NCBI GenBank assembly: GCA_035440755.1
Contig: DAORND010000003.1
Location: forward strand, 26,025 to 90,024
Source: Aquimonas sp002352135
Lineage (GTDB): Bacteria > Pseudomonadota > Gammaproteobacteria > Xanthomonadales > Xanthomonadaceae
DNA: 64,000 bases
Direction: 5' to 3'
The stretch's first letter is position 1. Every line of letters starts with the position of its first letter. The translations under genes and the position numbers were made by a program. The notes under the pieces are model-generated. The model saw only the letters and a list, made by a program, of their open reading frames with translations, was not told where the DNA came from and did no database searches. Shown here one piece after another: positions 16,690-26,394 of this stretch.

Positions 16690-19600
16690 ATGCGATTGAA
16701 TCCGTTGTTTTCTGCGTTGCTGGTCGGTCTGGCCTTGGGGAGTGCGGCGGCGTCGGCAGCCAAGCCAGAGGCTGAGCCGAAGTGGGATGTGAACGCCGCT
16801 CACGGTGAAACCCGACAGGTGCGTTTTGCCACCAGCGAAGGCACCTGGATGAGCGTCGACGTCAGTCCGGATGGACAGCAATTGGTGTTCGATCTGCTGG
16901 GCGACTTGTATCTGCTGCCGATCACCGGTGGTGAGGCCAAGCGGGTGACGCAAGGTCTGGCCTTCGATGTACAGCCGCGTTTTTCGCCGGATGGTCGCGA
17001 AGTGTCGTTCACCTCGGATCGGGGTGGCGGCAACAACATCTGGCGCATGCCCTTGGCGGGTGGTGAGCCGGTGGCCGTCACCAGCGAAGACTTCCGTCTC
17101 ACCAACAATGCCGAATGGACGCCCGACGGCGACTATCTGATCGCGCGCAAGCATTTCACTGGGGAGCGCTCCTTGGGTGCGGGTGAGTTGTGGATGTATC
17201 ACCGCAGCGGTGGCAGTGGATTGCAGTTGACGCAGCAGAAGAACGACCAGCAGGACTTGGGTGAGCCCGCCGTCAGCCCGGACGGACGTTACGTCTATTA
17301 CTCCGAAGACGTCACAGCCGGTCCGTTCTTCCAGTACAACAAGAATCCGCATGACGGCATCTACGCGATCAAGCGACTGGATCGCCAGACGGGTGAAACC
17401 GAGGTGCTCGTCAGTGGGGCGGGCGGTGCGGTGCGACCGCAGCCGTCGCCGGATGGCAAGTCGCTGGCCTTCGTGCGGCGCGTGCGCGAGAAGTCGGTGT
17501 TGCACGTCATGGATCTGGAAAGTGGTGATGTGCGCCCAGTGTGGGATGGCCTGAACCACGATCAACAGGAAGCCTGGGCGATTTTCGGTCCGTACCCGGG
17601 CTTTGACTGGACGCCCGACAGCAGTCAGGTGGTGATCTGGGCGCAGGGCGGCTTGTGGAAGATTCACGTCGCCAGTGGCGAAGCGGAACGGATTGCCTTT
17701 ACGGCGCAGGTCGATCAAACCGTCACCGAGCCGCTGCGCTTCGCGCGAACGCTGCCCGAAGCCAGCTTCACCCCGAAGATGGTGCGCGATGTCGCCACCA
17801 GCCCGGACGGGCAGACGGTGATATTCCATGCGGCGGGCAAGCTGTATCGCCGCAGCTTGCCCGACGGGCAGCCGCAGCGATTGACCATCGATACCGGTTA
17901 TTTCGAATACCAGCCGAGCTTCAGCTCTGATGGGCAGACCCTGCTTTACACGCGCTGGGCCGACGACAGCCTGGTGCAAGTGATGGCGCTGAATCTGCTC
18001 ACCGGCGAGCGACGTCAGTTGAATGCCCAACCGGGTTTCTTCTACAGCCCGCGCTTCTCACGCGATGCCAGCAAAGTCGTGTTTGCACGTTCGGCGGGTA
18101 GCGCGCTGACCGGCAGTCTGTGGGCGCGCGAGCGTGGTGTGTTCTGGATGCCCGCCGAGGGTGGTGAGCCGGTGCAGGTCGCCAAGGATGGCTACGAACC
18201 GCAGTTCAGCGCCGATGGCACGCGGATTTACTATCTCGTCGGTGGTGGCCTATCGAAGAAGCTGATGTCCGTTGGCTTGCATGGTGAAGAACCGCGCGAG
18301 GTCTTCAAGCTCAAGTACGCCGACAACCTGATCATCAGTCCAGACGGTCAATGGGTGGTGTTCAACGAACTGTTCAACGCCTACCTCGCGCCACTGCCGC
18401 AAACCGGTGGCAGCATCGAGCTGTCGAAGGACAGCAAGGCGATTCCGGTAACTCGCATCACCGCTGATGTCGGCAGCTACCTGCATTGGTCGGCGGATGG
18501 TTCCGCCGTGCACTGGATGGTGGGCGACGAGTACTTCACCCGGAATCTGAAGGACGCCTTCGCCTTCCTGCCGGATGCGCCGAAGACGCTGCCCAAACCT
18601 GCCGACGCGCGAGGCGTGTCGATGGGGCTGCAATTGCCGGTGTATCGACCCAACGAGCGCGTCGCCTTCACGCATGCCCGGATCATCACCATGCGCGATG
18701 CCGAAAAGAGCCAGGAAGTGATCGAAGACGGCACGCTGCTGGTCGAGGGCGACCAGATCGTCGCCGTCGGGCCGAGTGCCGGTGTGGTGATACCGGAGGG
18801 CGCACGGGTCATCGACGCCACCGGCAAGACCCTGATGCCCGGCATCGTCGATGCACATGCCCATGCGGCGCACTTCGGGCAAGGCGTGATTCCGCAACAG
18901 AACTGGGCGTACTACGCCAACCTCGCGTTTGGCATCACCGCCATGCACGATCCATCGGCGACCACCGAGTTCGTGTTTTCGCAGGCCGAGCTGGTGCAGG
19001 CGGGTGAGATGGTCGGACCGCGCGTGTTTTCCACCGGCACCATCCTGTATGGCGCGGATGGTGATTTCAAAGCGGTGGTCAATTCGCTGGACGATGCGCG
19101 CTCGCACCTGCGCCGAATGCAGGCGAATGGCGCATTCAGCGTGAAGAGCTACAACCAGCCGCGACGGGAGCAGCGCCAGCAGATCAACCAGGCCGCGCGT
19201 GAGCTAGGCATGCTGGTCGTCGAAGAAGGCGGTTCGACTTTCTTCCACAACCTCACCATGGTGCTGGACGGTGTGACAACCGTTGAGCACAACCTGCCAA
19301 TTGCGCCCCTGTATGGCGATGTCATCAATCTGTGGAAGGCCACCGATGTGCGCAATACGCCGACCCTGGTGGTCAGCTATGGCGGTTTGTCCGGCGAATA
19401 CTGGTGGTATGCACGTGACAAGGTGTGGGAAGAACCCCGTTTGAATCGGTTCTTCCCGAAAGAGACGCTGGATGCGCGCAGCATCCGTCGCGAGACCGCG
19501 CCCGATTGGGACTACTACCACATCGAGGTCGCCAAGGCCGCCAAGGCCTTGCGCGATGCGGGCGTCAAGATTCAAGTCGGCGGCCACGGGCAATTGCAGG

Positions 19601-19986
19601 GACTGGCGCCGCACTGGGAGATCTGGATGTTGACGCAAGGTGGTTTCAGCAACTTCGAAGCCCTGCGTGCGGCGACCATCGACGGCGCGGACGAGATCGG
19701 ATTCGGCAAACAACTGGGTTCGCTCGAAGTCGGCAAAAAGGCCGACCTGGTTGTGCTGAGTGACAACCCGCTGGATGACATTCGACACAGCGCCTCCACC
19801 GCGATGGTGATGGTGGGCGGGCGCTTGTTCGACGTGACGCAAGACATGGCCGAAGTTGGTGGACGCGGCGCGCTGGCACCGCAGTTCTATTGGCAACGGC
19901 ATGGTGAGAGTCGCCAATTTGGTTTGGAGTATGGCCCGACCATGCCCTGCCATTGTCCCAAATCGGGTGTGGCGCATTCGCACTGA
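16690..19986 (+). CDS. Exported amidohydrolase with N-terminal PD40 beta-propeller
   Basis: 1098-residue protein with an N-terminal signal peptide (MRLNPLFSALLVGLALGSAAASA). About 50-640 is a TolB/WD40-like propeller with repeated SPDG motifs (DVSPDGQQLVF, SPDGREVSF, SPDGRYVYY). About 660-1080 is a metal-dependent amidohydrolase with the HxH site DAHAHAAH, later histidines, and GSLEVGKKADLVVLSDNP. Such fusions occur in peptide and dipeptide hydrolases of Xanthomonadales, but the substrate cannot be stated. The start at 16690 has AAGGGGAG 9 bases upstream. A strong terminator follows the gene. Confidence 0.85.
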   Translation: MRLNPLFSALLVGLALGSAAASAAKPEAEPKWDVNAAHGETRQVRFATSEGTWMSVDVSPDGQQLVFDLLGDLYLLPITGGEAKRVTQGLAFDVQPRFSPDGREVSFTSDRGGGNNIWRMPLAGGEPVAVTSEDFRLTNNAEWTPDGDYLIARKHFTGERSLGAGELWMYHRSGGSGLQLTQQKNDQQDLGEPAVSPDGRYVYYSEDVTAGPFFQYNKNPHDGIYAIKRLDRQTGETEVLVSGAGGAVRPQPSPDGKSLAFVRRVREKSVLHVMDLESGDVRPVWDGLNHDQQEAWAIFGPYPGFDWTPDSSQVVIWAQGGLWKIHVASGEAERIAFTAQVDQTVTEPLRFARTLPEASFTPKMVRDVATSPDGQTVIFHAAGKLYRRSLPDGQPQRLTIDTGYFEYQPSFSSDGQTLLYTRWADDSLVQVMALNLLTGERRQLNAQPGFFYSPRFSRDASKVVFARSAGSALTGSLWARERGVFWMPAEGGEPVQVAKDGYEPQFSADGTRIYYLVGGGLSKKLMSVGLHGEEPREVFKLKYADNLIISPDGQWVVFNELFNAYLAPLPQTGGSIELSKDSKAIPVTRITADVGSYLHWSADGSAVHWMVGDEYFTRNLKDAFAFLPDAPKTLPKPADARGVSMGLQLPVYRPNERVAFTHARIITMRDAEKSQEVIEDGTLLVEGDQIVAVGPSAGVVIPEGARVIDATGKTLMPGIVDAHAHAAHFGQGVIPQQNWAYYANLAFGITAMHDPSATTEFVFSQAELVQAGEMVGPRVFSTGTILYGADGDFKAVVNSLDDARSHLRRMQANGAFSVKSYNQPRREQRQQINQAARELGMLVVEEGGSTFFHNLTMVLDGVTTVEHNLPIAPLYGDVINLWKATDVRNTPTLVVSYGGLSGEYWWYARDKVWEEPRLNRFFPKETLDARSIRRETAPDWDYYHIEVAKAAKALRDAGVKIQVGGHGQLQGLAPHWEIWMLTQGGFSNFEALRAATIDGADEIGFGKQLGSLEVGKKADLVVLSDNPLDDIRHSASTAMVMVGGRLFDVTQDMAEVGGRGALAPQFYWQRHGESRQFGLEYGPTMPCHCPKSGVAHSH

Positions 19987-20024
19987 TACCACTGAGAGTC
20001 CATTAGCAAACCACTGCTAGACCA

Positions 20025-20059
20025 ATCCCGCTCGAAGCCTTGTCGAGCGGGATTTTTTT
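20025..20059 (+). terminator. Rho-independent terminator of the amidohydrolase gene
   Basis: An 11-bp stem (ATCCCGCTCGA paired with TCGAGCGGGAT) with a short loop is followed by a run of T residues. It lies 39 bases after the amidohydrolase stop and ahead of pyk. Confidence 0.9.
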
Positions 20060-20129
20060 CGTCAATACCAGTGCGCATCGCAGTGCGTCATCGGTACACT
20101 CGCGCGCATTCAAACGACCGAGCAAAGCC

Positions 20130-21602
20130 ATGACTCCCAGCCAGGAGCTGCGTCGCACCAAGATTCTTGCCACCCTCGGACCGGCGACCGACGCGCCCGG
20201 CGCGCTGGAGGCTGTGCTCTCTGCGGGTGTGAACGTGGTGCGGCTGAACTTTTCGCATGGCACGGCCGACCATCACCGTGCGCGTGCCAGCGCCGTGCGC
20301 GAACTGGCTGCCAAGTTCGGGCGCGAAATCGGCATTCTTGCCGACCTCGGCGGACCGAAGATTCGCGTCGAAAAGTTCGCCAATCAGAAAATCCAACTCA
20401 AGAGTGGCCAATCCTTCGTGCTGGACTGCCGTGCCGACGCACCGCTCGGTGATGAGACTCGCGTCGGCTGCAGCTATCTGGGGCTGCCACAGGACGTGAA
20501 CGTGGGCGACACCTTGCTGCTGGACGACGGCCTGATCTCGCTGGAGGTGGTCGCCGTTCAGGGCGCGGAGATCCACACCCGAGCCATCACCGACGGTCCC
20601 TTGTCTGATCGCAAAGGCTTGAACCGCCTGGGCGGTGGCCTGTCACTCGGTGCCCTGACCGACAAGGATCGCGCCGATATCCGCACCGCCGCCGACCTGG
20701 GTGTCGACTTCATCGCCATCAGCTTCTGCCGCAGTGCCGAAGACATCGAAGAGGCGCGCAGTCTGGCGCGAGCGGCTGGCAGCAACGCACAGATGGTGGC
20801 CAAGATCGAACGCGCCGAGGCGATTGCCAATCTGCGCGAGATCGTCGACGCCAGCGAGGTGGTCATGGTGGCGCGTGGTGACTTGGGCGTCGAGATCGGT
20901 GATGCGGAATTGCCCGGTCTGCAGAAGACCATCATCCGCGAGGCGCTGGAACGCGGTCGTGTGGTCATCACCGCCACGCAGATGCTGCAGTCGATGGTCG
21001 ACAACCCGATCCCGACCCGCGCCGAAGTGCTCGATGTCGCCAACTCGGTGATCGATGGCACGGACGCGGTGATGCTGTCGGCCGAATCCGCCTCCGGTGC
21101 CTGGCCGCAAAAAGCCGTCGAAGCCATGGCGCGCATCTGTCTGGGCGCCGAGCGCCAGTTCAAAACCGTCGCCGATTTTGGTTCGGCGCAGGAACACCTC
21201 GCGCATGTGGATCAGGCGATTGCGATGGGCGCGATGTTTCTGGCCGAACATATCAAGGTGCGCGCCATCATCGCCTTGACCGAGTCGGGCGGCACCGCAC
21301 GTTATCTGTCGCGCTTCCGCAGTGCCGTGCCGATTTTCGGCATGTCTCGACATGTGGCCGCACGGCGACGCATGTCGATGATGCGCGACGTGCATCCGGT
21401 GGACTTCGACAGTGGTGACATGTCGCCACGCAACGCCGCCCGCGCCGCCGTCGAAAAGCTGTTCGGTCTGGGCTTGCTGGCAGTGGGTGATCGGGTGGTA
21501 ATCACCGCAGGCGACCACATGCAGCAGCACGGCTCCACCAACACCCTGCGGCTGTTGCGTGTGGGCGAGGGTGGCGTGGCAGAAGGCTTGGGTGAGCTTT
21601 GA
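20130..21602 (+). CDS. pyk: Pyruvate kinase
   Basis: Converts phosphoenolpyruvate and ADP to pyruvate and ATP, the last step of glycolysis and the Entner-Doudoroff route. 490 residues. It opens RRTKILATLGPATD, then has NVVRLNFSHGTADHH, ADLGGPKIRVEKF, metal- and substrate-site motifs MVAKIERAEA and MVARGDLGVEIG, and TDAVMLSAESASG. The ATG at 20130 is preferred over an upstream in-frame start because homologues begin just before RRTKI and the upstream stretch is the terminator region. It converges on the photolyase gene 12 bases away. Confidence 0.94.
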   Translation: MTPSQELRRTKILATLGPATDAPGALEAVLSAGVNVVRLNFSHGTADHHRARASAVRELAAKFGREIGILADLGGPKIRVEKFANQKIQLKSGQSFVLDCRADAPLGDETRVGCSYLGLPQDVNVGDTLLLDDGLISLEVVAVQGAEIHTRAITDGPLSDRKGLNRLGGGLSLGALTDKDRADIRTAADLGVDFIAISFCRSAEDIEEARSLARAAGSNAQMVAKIERAEAIANLREIVDASEVVMVARGDLGVEIGDAELPGLQKTIIREALERGRVVITATQMLQSMVDNPIPTRAEVLDVANSVIDGTDAVMLSAESASGAWPQKAVEAMARICLGAERQFKTVADFGSAQEHLAHVDQAIAMGAMFLAEHIKVRAIIALTESGGTARYLSRFRSAVPIFGMSRHVAARRRMSMMRDVHPVDFDSGDMSPRNAARAAVEKLFGLGLLAVGDRVVITAGDHMQQHGSTNTLRLLRVGEGGVAEGLGEL

Positions 21603-21614
21603 GGGCAGTTACCG

Positions 21615-23171
21615 CTAGCGATCTTGGCCCTGGTCATCGGCGAAGAGATCGATCTGCTTGAGCGGGGCGCGCCTCGGTTGCGATATCTTGCGTTGCCGAC
21701 TGCCGTGCTTCTGCAGGACTGCCTCGCTGAGGGTGTGCAGCGCAGGCTGGGACTGTCGCCATGCGGTGAGGCGGCATCTTGCCTCCCGACCTGCCTGATC
21801 CGCGTCAAGAATCGGTTCGGGATAGTCGGTCCCCAGTCGCACGCCGAAGCGCAGCAACTGGGCGGCGGGCGCGCGCCACGGTGCGTGAATCCATGGCTCT
21901 GGCAGGTTGGCGAGCTCAGGTACCCATCGTCGGATGAAGTGAGCACCCGGGTCCTGATCGAAGGATTGCTTCAGCGGGTTGTAGATGCGCGGAATGTTGA
22001 TGCCCGTTACGCCGCTCTGCATCTGACATTGTGGGTAGTGGATGCCAGGCTCGTAGTCGGTGAAATGTCGCGCCAGATGCAAAGCCGGCTGTCGCCAATG
22101 CAACCACAAGTGCCATGCGGCTACCGCCATCAGCATCGCGCGCATTCGGAAGTTGATCCAGCCGCTGTGCATCAGTGCGCGCATGCAGGCGTCGACAAAG
22201 GGCCAGCCCGTCGCGCCGCTTCGCCACGCATCGAACCGCTGCAGCGAGAAATCCGATTCGCGCATGCCATCGAACGCGGCGTTGACATTGCGGAACTCGA
22301 TCGAAGGCTCTGTTTCGAGTTTCTGCATGAAGTGACAATGCCAATGCAGTCGGGACTCGTAACTGCGCAGCGCGCGTGGCCATGCACCACGCAACTCGGT
22401 GGGAAGTGAGACGGTCTCTGCCGCGCGATTGCGCGTTGCCTGCACGACTTCACGCAACGAGAGGGTGCCCCAAGCCAAATGGGTGGACACGCGTGAACAA
22501 GCGCCGCCTGCCGTCACGGGACTCGACATCTGGACGGTGTAGTGCTCCCCACGTTGGTAGAGGAACGTCTCCAGACAACGCAGTCCGGCATTGCGCCCAG
22601 CACGTTGCTGCGCGCCAGGAGTGGAGCGAGCGGCGAGCGTCGGCGGCGCATCGGGAATCGGGTCGGCGGGAATGCATGGGGCGCTCCGCACGTGCGAAAT
22701 GACGTGCTGTGGCTTCGCCATCAGGCGTTCCCACTGGGCTGCCCAATGCTGCCGCTGCCGAAGCCCGCGAACAACGCCGAACTGACGCGATTGGTGCCAC
22801 TCTATACCCTTGCCCCGGGCCCAGGCCGCGACGCGCAGATCGCGCTGAAATGTCCAATGGTTACCGGTTTCCGCATGCGAGTGCAGGGCGACGAAGCCGC
22901 ATTCGCGGTGGAGTGTCTCCAGCACCTCGCAGATTTCGCCCTGGCGGATGCACAGGGGCAGTCCCAGCGCGTATAGCGACTGTCGCAATTCCTGCAACGC
23001 GCCGCGCGCGAACTGCCAATGCCGCCATGAGCTGTCGGGGAGCGACCAGAACGCTGGTTCGATCACGAACAAGGGCAGCACCCGTCCAGATTGCGCCGCC
23101 CGCCACAGAGGCCGGTGATCATGGGTGCGCAAGTCACGCTTGAACCAGACGAGGTGGATGGCGTCGGACAT
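21615..23171 (-). CDS. Cryptochrome/photolyase family FAD-binding protein
   Basis: 518-residue flavoprotein. The N-terminal photolyase alpha/beta domain begins IHLVWFKRDLRTHDHRPL. The C-terminal FAD-binding domain has TGWPFVDACMRALMHSGW, NFRMRAMLMAVAAWHLWLHW, FTDYEPGIHYPQCQMQSG and NPLKQSFDQDPGAHFIRRW. These fit the DNA photolyase/cryptochrome superfamily, but the FxxRR-type ending differs from the classical CPD enzyme of E. coli; it could repair pyrimidine dimers or be a cryptochrome. The ATG at 23171 starts at the family boundary; the longer frame upstream is poor sequence. Confidence 0.88.
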   Translation of the reverse strand: MSDAIHLVWFKRDLRTHDHRPLWRAAQSGRVLPLFVIEPAFWSLPDSSWRHWQFARGALQELRQSLYALGLPLCIRQGEICEVLETLHRECGFVALHSHAETGNHWTFQRDLRVAAWARGKGIEWHQSRQFGVVRGLRQRQHWAAQWERLMAKPQHVISHVRSAPCIPADPIPDAPPTLAARSTPGAQQRAGRNAGLRCLETFLYQRGEHYTVQMSSPVTAGGACSRVSTHLAWGTLSLREVVQATRNRAAETVSLPTELRGAWPRALRSYESRLHWHCHFMQKLETEPSIEFRNVNAAFDGMRESDFSLQRFDAWRSGATGWPFVDACMRALMHSGWINFRMRAMLMAVAAWHLWLHWRQPALHLARHFTDYEPGIHYPQCQMQSGVTGINIPRIYNPLKQSFDQDPGAHFIRRWVPELANLPEPWIHAPWRAPAAQLLRFGVRLGTDYPEPILDADQAGREARCRLTAWRQSQPALHTLSEAVLQKHGSRQRKISQPRRAPLKQIDLFADDQGQDR

Positions 23172-23405
23172 CCCTGCAGCGTGCGGCGTGGAATGCAGAG
23201 AGCGGGTGAAAGCCCGATGCACGTGTTCAGTGGTCGGTGTCGACTGAGCACGCCAAGAATCCGACAAGACCCTGCGTCGCTGTCCAAACTGGCGTTGCCG
23301 TCTCAATCTGGTGCGCGGTATGGCGCAAGTTGCGACTGAGGCAGACATTGAACTTGAGCTGGTCCATGTCCAGACTCGAGGTGTCATTCGCCTTGGAGGT
23401 CAGGG

Positions 23406-24035
23406 ATGTCCACGCGCATTCGATCGATAGACCAGACCGGATTCATCACCTTGCTGGTCCTGTTGCTGGCGGCGTTGATCGTCGCCTTTCTGATTGCACA
23501 GGATCGCCTGACCTGGCTGCTCGAAGTGATGTGGGTTCTGCTCGCGATGCCTTTGCTGGTCGCCACGCGGGCGCGGTTTCCGTTGACGCGACTGCTGTAT
23601 GTGCTGATCGGCATTCACTGTCTGATTCTGATCTACGGTGGTGCCTATACCTATGCGCTCACGCCGTTGGGTTTGTGGGTTCAGGACGTCTTTGATCTGG
23701 CGCGCAATCACTACGATCGCCTTGGTCATTTCGCACAGGGATTCATCCCCGCCATCCTGGCGCGCGAACTCTTGCTGCGCCTCACACCGCTGCACCGTGG
23801 CGGTTGGTTGTTCTATCTCGTGGTGTCGGTGTGTCTCGCCTTCAGCGCCTTCTTCGAGATGATCGAATGGTGGGCGGCGTTGATCTGGGGCGGTGACGCG
23901 GATGCCTTCCTCGCGACCCAGGGCGATGTCTGGGACACCCAATGGGACATGTTCCTCGCGCTGTGCGGTGCCATCACCGCGCAGCTTGCGCTGGCGCGTT
24001 GGCATGATCGCGAGTTGGGTGTCACGCATGACTGA
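23406..24035 (+). CDS. DUF2238 (YjdF-like) inner-membrane protein
   Basis: 209-residue multi-pass membrane protein with about six hydrophobic segments. The DUF2238 signature is present: GGAYTYALTPLGLWVQD, ARNHYDRLGHFAQGFIPA, FFEMIEWWAALIWGG and TQGDVWDTQWDMF. The acidic and histidine residues in the membrane could bind metal, which is inference; no function is established. It lies upstream of the BlaI promoter but appears separately transcribed. Confidence 0.85.
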   Translation: MSTRIRSIDQTGFITLLVLLLAALIVAFLIAQDRLTWLLEVMWVLLAMPLLVATRARFPLTRLLYVLIGIHCLILIYGGAYTYALTPLGLWVQDVFDLARNHYDRLGHFAQGFIPAILARELLLRLTPLHRGGWLFYLVVSVCLAFSAFFEMIEWWAALIWGGDADAFLATQGDVWDTQWDMFLALCGAITAQLALARWHDRELGVTHD

Positions 24036-24053
24036 GGCGACTGCGGTCGCCGC

Positions 24054-24081
24054 TTGACAGGGTTGTTTACGGGTGTAATCT
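24054..24081 (+). promoter_or_regulatory. Sigma-70 promoter of the BlaI-BlaR operon
   Basis: TTGACA (24054-24059), a 16-base spacer and TAATCT (24076-24081) form a good housekeeping promoter. The start point should be near 24088, about 23 bases before the repressor ATG. The -10 overlaps the first BlaI-type operator. Confidence 0.75.
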
Positions 24082-24106
24082 GTGGCCAACGATTACACGA
24101 GTAAAC
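24065..24106. promoter_or_regulatory. Paired BlaI-type operators
   Basis: Two 16-base arms, GTTTACGGGTGTAATC (24065-24080) and GATTACACGAGTAAAC (24091-24106), are inverted copies (14 of 16 matching). Each contains its own dyad TTAC-N4-GTAA (24067-24078 and 24093-24104), centres 26 bp apart. One covers the -10 and the other the region just after the start point, as expected for autorepression by a BlaI/MecI dimer. Confidence 0.75.
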
Positions 24107-24110
24107 GAAG

Positions 24111-24536
24111 ATGCAGATCAGTGAAGCAGAGGCCATCGTGATGGACGTGCTGTGGGCGAGCAGCCCGCGCGCGGCAGAGGAGGTGGTGGCAGCGTTGTCC
24201 GGCCTGCAGGACTGGCAGGAAGCGACCATCAAGACCCTGCTCAATCGTCTGCTCAACAAGGGTGCGATTCAGGCCGAGCGTGATGGGCGACGTTACCTTT
24301 ACTCGCCGGTGCTGCGTCGTGAGGACTACGTGCGCTCACAGAGTGAAGGCCTGCTGGACCGCTTGTTCGGTGGGCGATTGGCACCGCTGGTGGCGCAATT
24401 CAGCGAACAACGAGGCCTGAAGCGCGAAGACATCGCGGAGTTGCGCGAACTGCTGGATCGCCTGGAGGACGAGAGTCCAACGACCAGCGCAGGACAAGGC
24501 CGCACGAATCGAAAAGGAGCGCGCGATGAGCATTGA
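24111..24536 (+). CDS. BlaI/MecI/CopY family transcriptional repressor
   Basis: 141-residue winged-helix repressor. The DNA-binding region reads ISEAEAIVMDVLWASSP...EEVVAAL...WQEATIKTLLNRLLNKG, followed by EAD-type lines RYLYSPVLRREDYVRSQS. In this family the sensor protease BlaR triggers cleavage or release of the repressor. The gene sits directly behind two dyad operators and overlaps the BlaR-like gene by 11 bases, so it likely represses its own operon. No beta-lactamase gene lies beside it. Confidence 0.92.
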   Translation: MQISEAEAIVMDVLWASSPRAAEEVVAALSGLQDWQEATIKTLLNRLLNKGAIQAERDGRRYLYSPVLRREDYVRSQSEGLLDRLFGGRLAPLVAQFSEQRGLKREDIAELRELLDRLEDESPTTSAGQGRTNRKGARDEH

Positions 24537-26253
24537 TTCGCAGAACCTGCTGGAAAGCCTGCTGGCGCTGACCTTGACCATCGCGATGGTGATCGCCCTG
24601 CGTGGCGTTTGGCGAAGATGGTTTGGTGCGACGGCCAGTTACGCGTTGTGGATGCTGGTGCCGCTGGCTACGGCTGCGGTCTGGTTGCCTGCGAGTTCAA
24701 TGCCAATCCAGCGCTTCCGCATCACCACCGGGCTGATGGAACACGTTGCCGCCGCCAGTCCGACGGTGTCGTCGAGCGCCGAGTGGACAGTGAGCCGAAT
24801 CCTGTTGCTCGTGTGGATGTTGGGAATGCTCGCGTTTGCTTGGCGCTTATGGCATCAGCAGCGCGCATTTCGCCAGCGGCTTGGTGATCTGGTCGAATCT
24901 GGCGAGGACACCTGGCGCGCGCAGTCGTCGCGCGGACTCCCCGCAGTGGTGGGATTGCCTGGACGTATCGTCCTGCCCGCCGATTTCCATTCGCGCTATG
25001 ACCCCGAGCAGCAGGCCCTGATGTTGGCGCACGAGCGCGTTCACCTGCAGCGCGGAGACTTGTGGGTGAACGGCCTGGTCGCGCTGATTCGCTGTCTCTG
25101 CTGGTTTCATCCATTAGTGCATCACGCTGCGCGCTTGCTGCGCTTCGATCAGGAACTGGCCTGTGATGCGCGCGTGTTGCAGACCCATCCTCGGCTGCGT
25201 CGTCGCTATGCCGAAACCCTGTTGCAGGCCGAGTGCATCGGCCATCCCGTGCCCCTCGGCTGCCACGCCTTCGGCACCAACCCATTCAAGGAGCGCATTG
25301 CCATGTTGACCCGACCGCTGCCATCTACCCCAAGACAACGATGGGCTAGTGCAGGCCTGCTGCTCCTCTCTATCCTGACCTCCGCCTTGGCATGGGCAGG
25401 CCAGGCACCTGAGGCGACGGACGACACCCGTGCCATCGTGGTGGATCTCGCCTTCGACTACGCCACCGTCAGCCTGCAAAGTGATGCGATTCTCAATCGA
25501 GGCGACGGCAGACCCAGGTTGATGACGCGACCCGGAGACGAATTTGCCATCGCCGTCGGTGAGGACGGGGAACAATGGAACGCCACGTTCAAGGCCGTAG
25601 AGGAATCGTCAGGCAGCTTTGGCATCACCGGCACCATTCGTTTCAACGATGATCTGGTCAGCGAGCCGCGCTTGCGGGTCGCCGAGGGCAAGACTTCGAG
25701 AGTCGATGTCACGACGAGTGATGGTCAGCATCGGTTTTCGATGGACATGAGCTTGGCCTGGGGAAATTTTCCCGCCCCGCCCTCACCTCCGACCCCTCCC
25801 GCACCACCCGGGACTCCCGTTGGCCGAGCGAGCCTCGCGCCACCTGCACCTCCAGCTCCACCCGAGGCACCCCCGGCCCCAGTGGGCCTCGCGCCTCCAG
25901 CACCACCAGCCGCTCCCGCACCGCCTCTGCCACCCCCGCCGTTGACGCGCGAAGTCAGCATTGTTCATGCGCCTGCACCGGCGTACCCGGCAACGGCGAT
26001 GGCCGAAAAGCATGAAGGCCGGGTCATGTTGAAGCTGCTGGTGCGGGAAACCGGCAGGGCCGCAGAGGTGTCGGTTGAACAGAGTTCCGGCTACAGCGAG
26101 CTCGACGCCGCCGCCGTTGCTGCTGTCGAACAATGGCAGTTCAGCCCTGGCCAGCAGGGCAGTCGCCCGGTGGCATCGTGGATCATGGTGCCGGTGCAGT
26201 TCAGTCTCGACGACGAAGCAAACGCACCGGTCGCGGGCGCACCGGAGTCCTGA
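24526..26253 (+). CDS. BlaR1-like M56 metallopeptidase with TonB-type C-terminus
   Basis: 575-residue membrane sensor protease. Hydrophobic segments lie near 10-28, 38-56, 92-108 and 284-300. The zinc motif HERVH (169-173) is followed by WFHPLVHHAARLLRFDQELACD, the M56 pattern. After the last segment there is a periplasmic part, a proline/alanine-rich tract (about 412-485) and a TonB-like C-terminal domain (about 490-565, VMLKLLVRETGRA ... AAVEQWQFSP) instead of a penicillin-binding sensor domain. It therefore probably does not sense beta-lactams in the BlaR1 way. Co-transcribed with the repressor. Confidence 0.88.
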   Translation: MSIDSQNLLESLLALTLTIAMVIALRGVWRRWFGATASYALWMLVPLATAAVWLPASSMPIQRFRITTGLMEHVAAASPTVSSSAEWTVSRILLLVWMLGMLAFAWRLWHQQRAFRQRLGDLVESGEDTWRAQSSRGLPAVVGLPGRIVLPADFHSRYDPEQQALMLAHERVHLQRGDLWVNGLVALIRCLCWFHPLVHHAARLLRFDQELACDARVLQTHPRLRRRYAETLLQAECIGHPVPLGCHAFGTNPFKERIAMLTRPLPSTPRQRWASAGLLLLSILTSALAWAGQAPEATDDTRAIVVDLAFDYATVSLQSDAILNRGDGRPRLMTRPGDEFAIAVGEDGEQWNATFKAVEESSGSFGITGTIRFNDDLVSEPRLRVAEGKTSRVDVTTSDGQHRFSMDMSLAWGNFPAPPSPPTPPAPPGTPVGRASLAPPAPPAPPEAPPAPVGLAPPAPPAAPAPPLPPPPLTREVSIVHAPAPAYPATAMAEKHEGRVMLKLLVRETGRAAEVSVEQSSGYSELDAAAVAAVEQWQFSPGQQGSRPVASWIMVPVQFSLDDEANAPVAGAPES

Positions 26254-26394
26254 GCGGACATTGTCAACCGGACTTGCCTGCTGGCGTTGAGGACGGATTC
26301 GCAGACCCGCTGCCATCCACAGTATTGTCCTGCGAACTGGGGTGTGCCGCACCATACCGCTGTCCAAATCCTCAACGCCACAGGAATCCCACGA

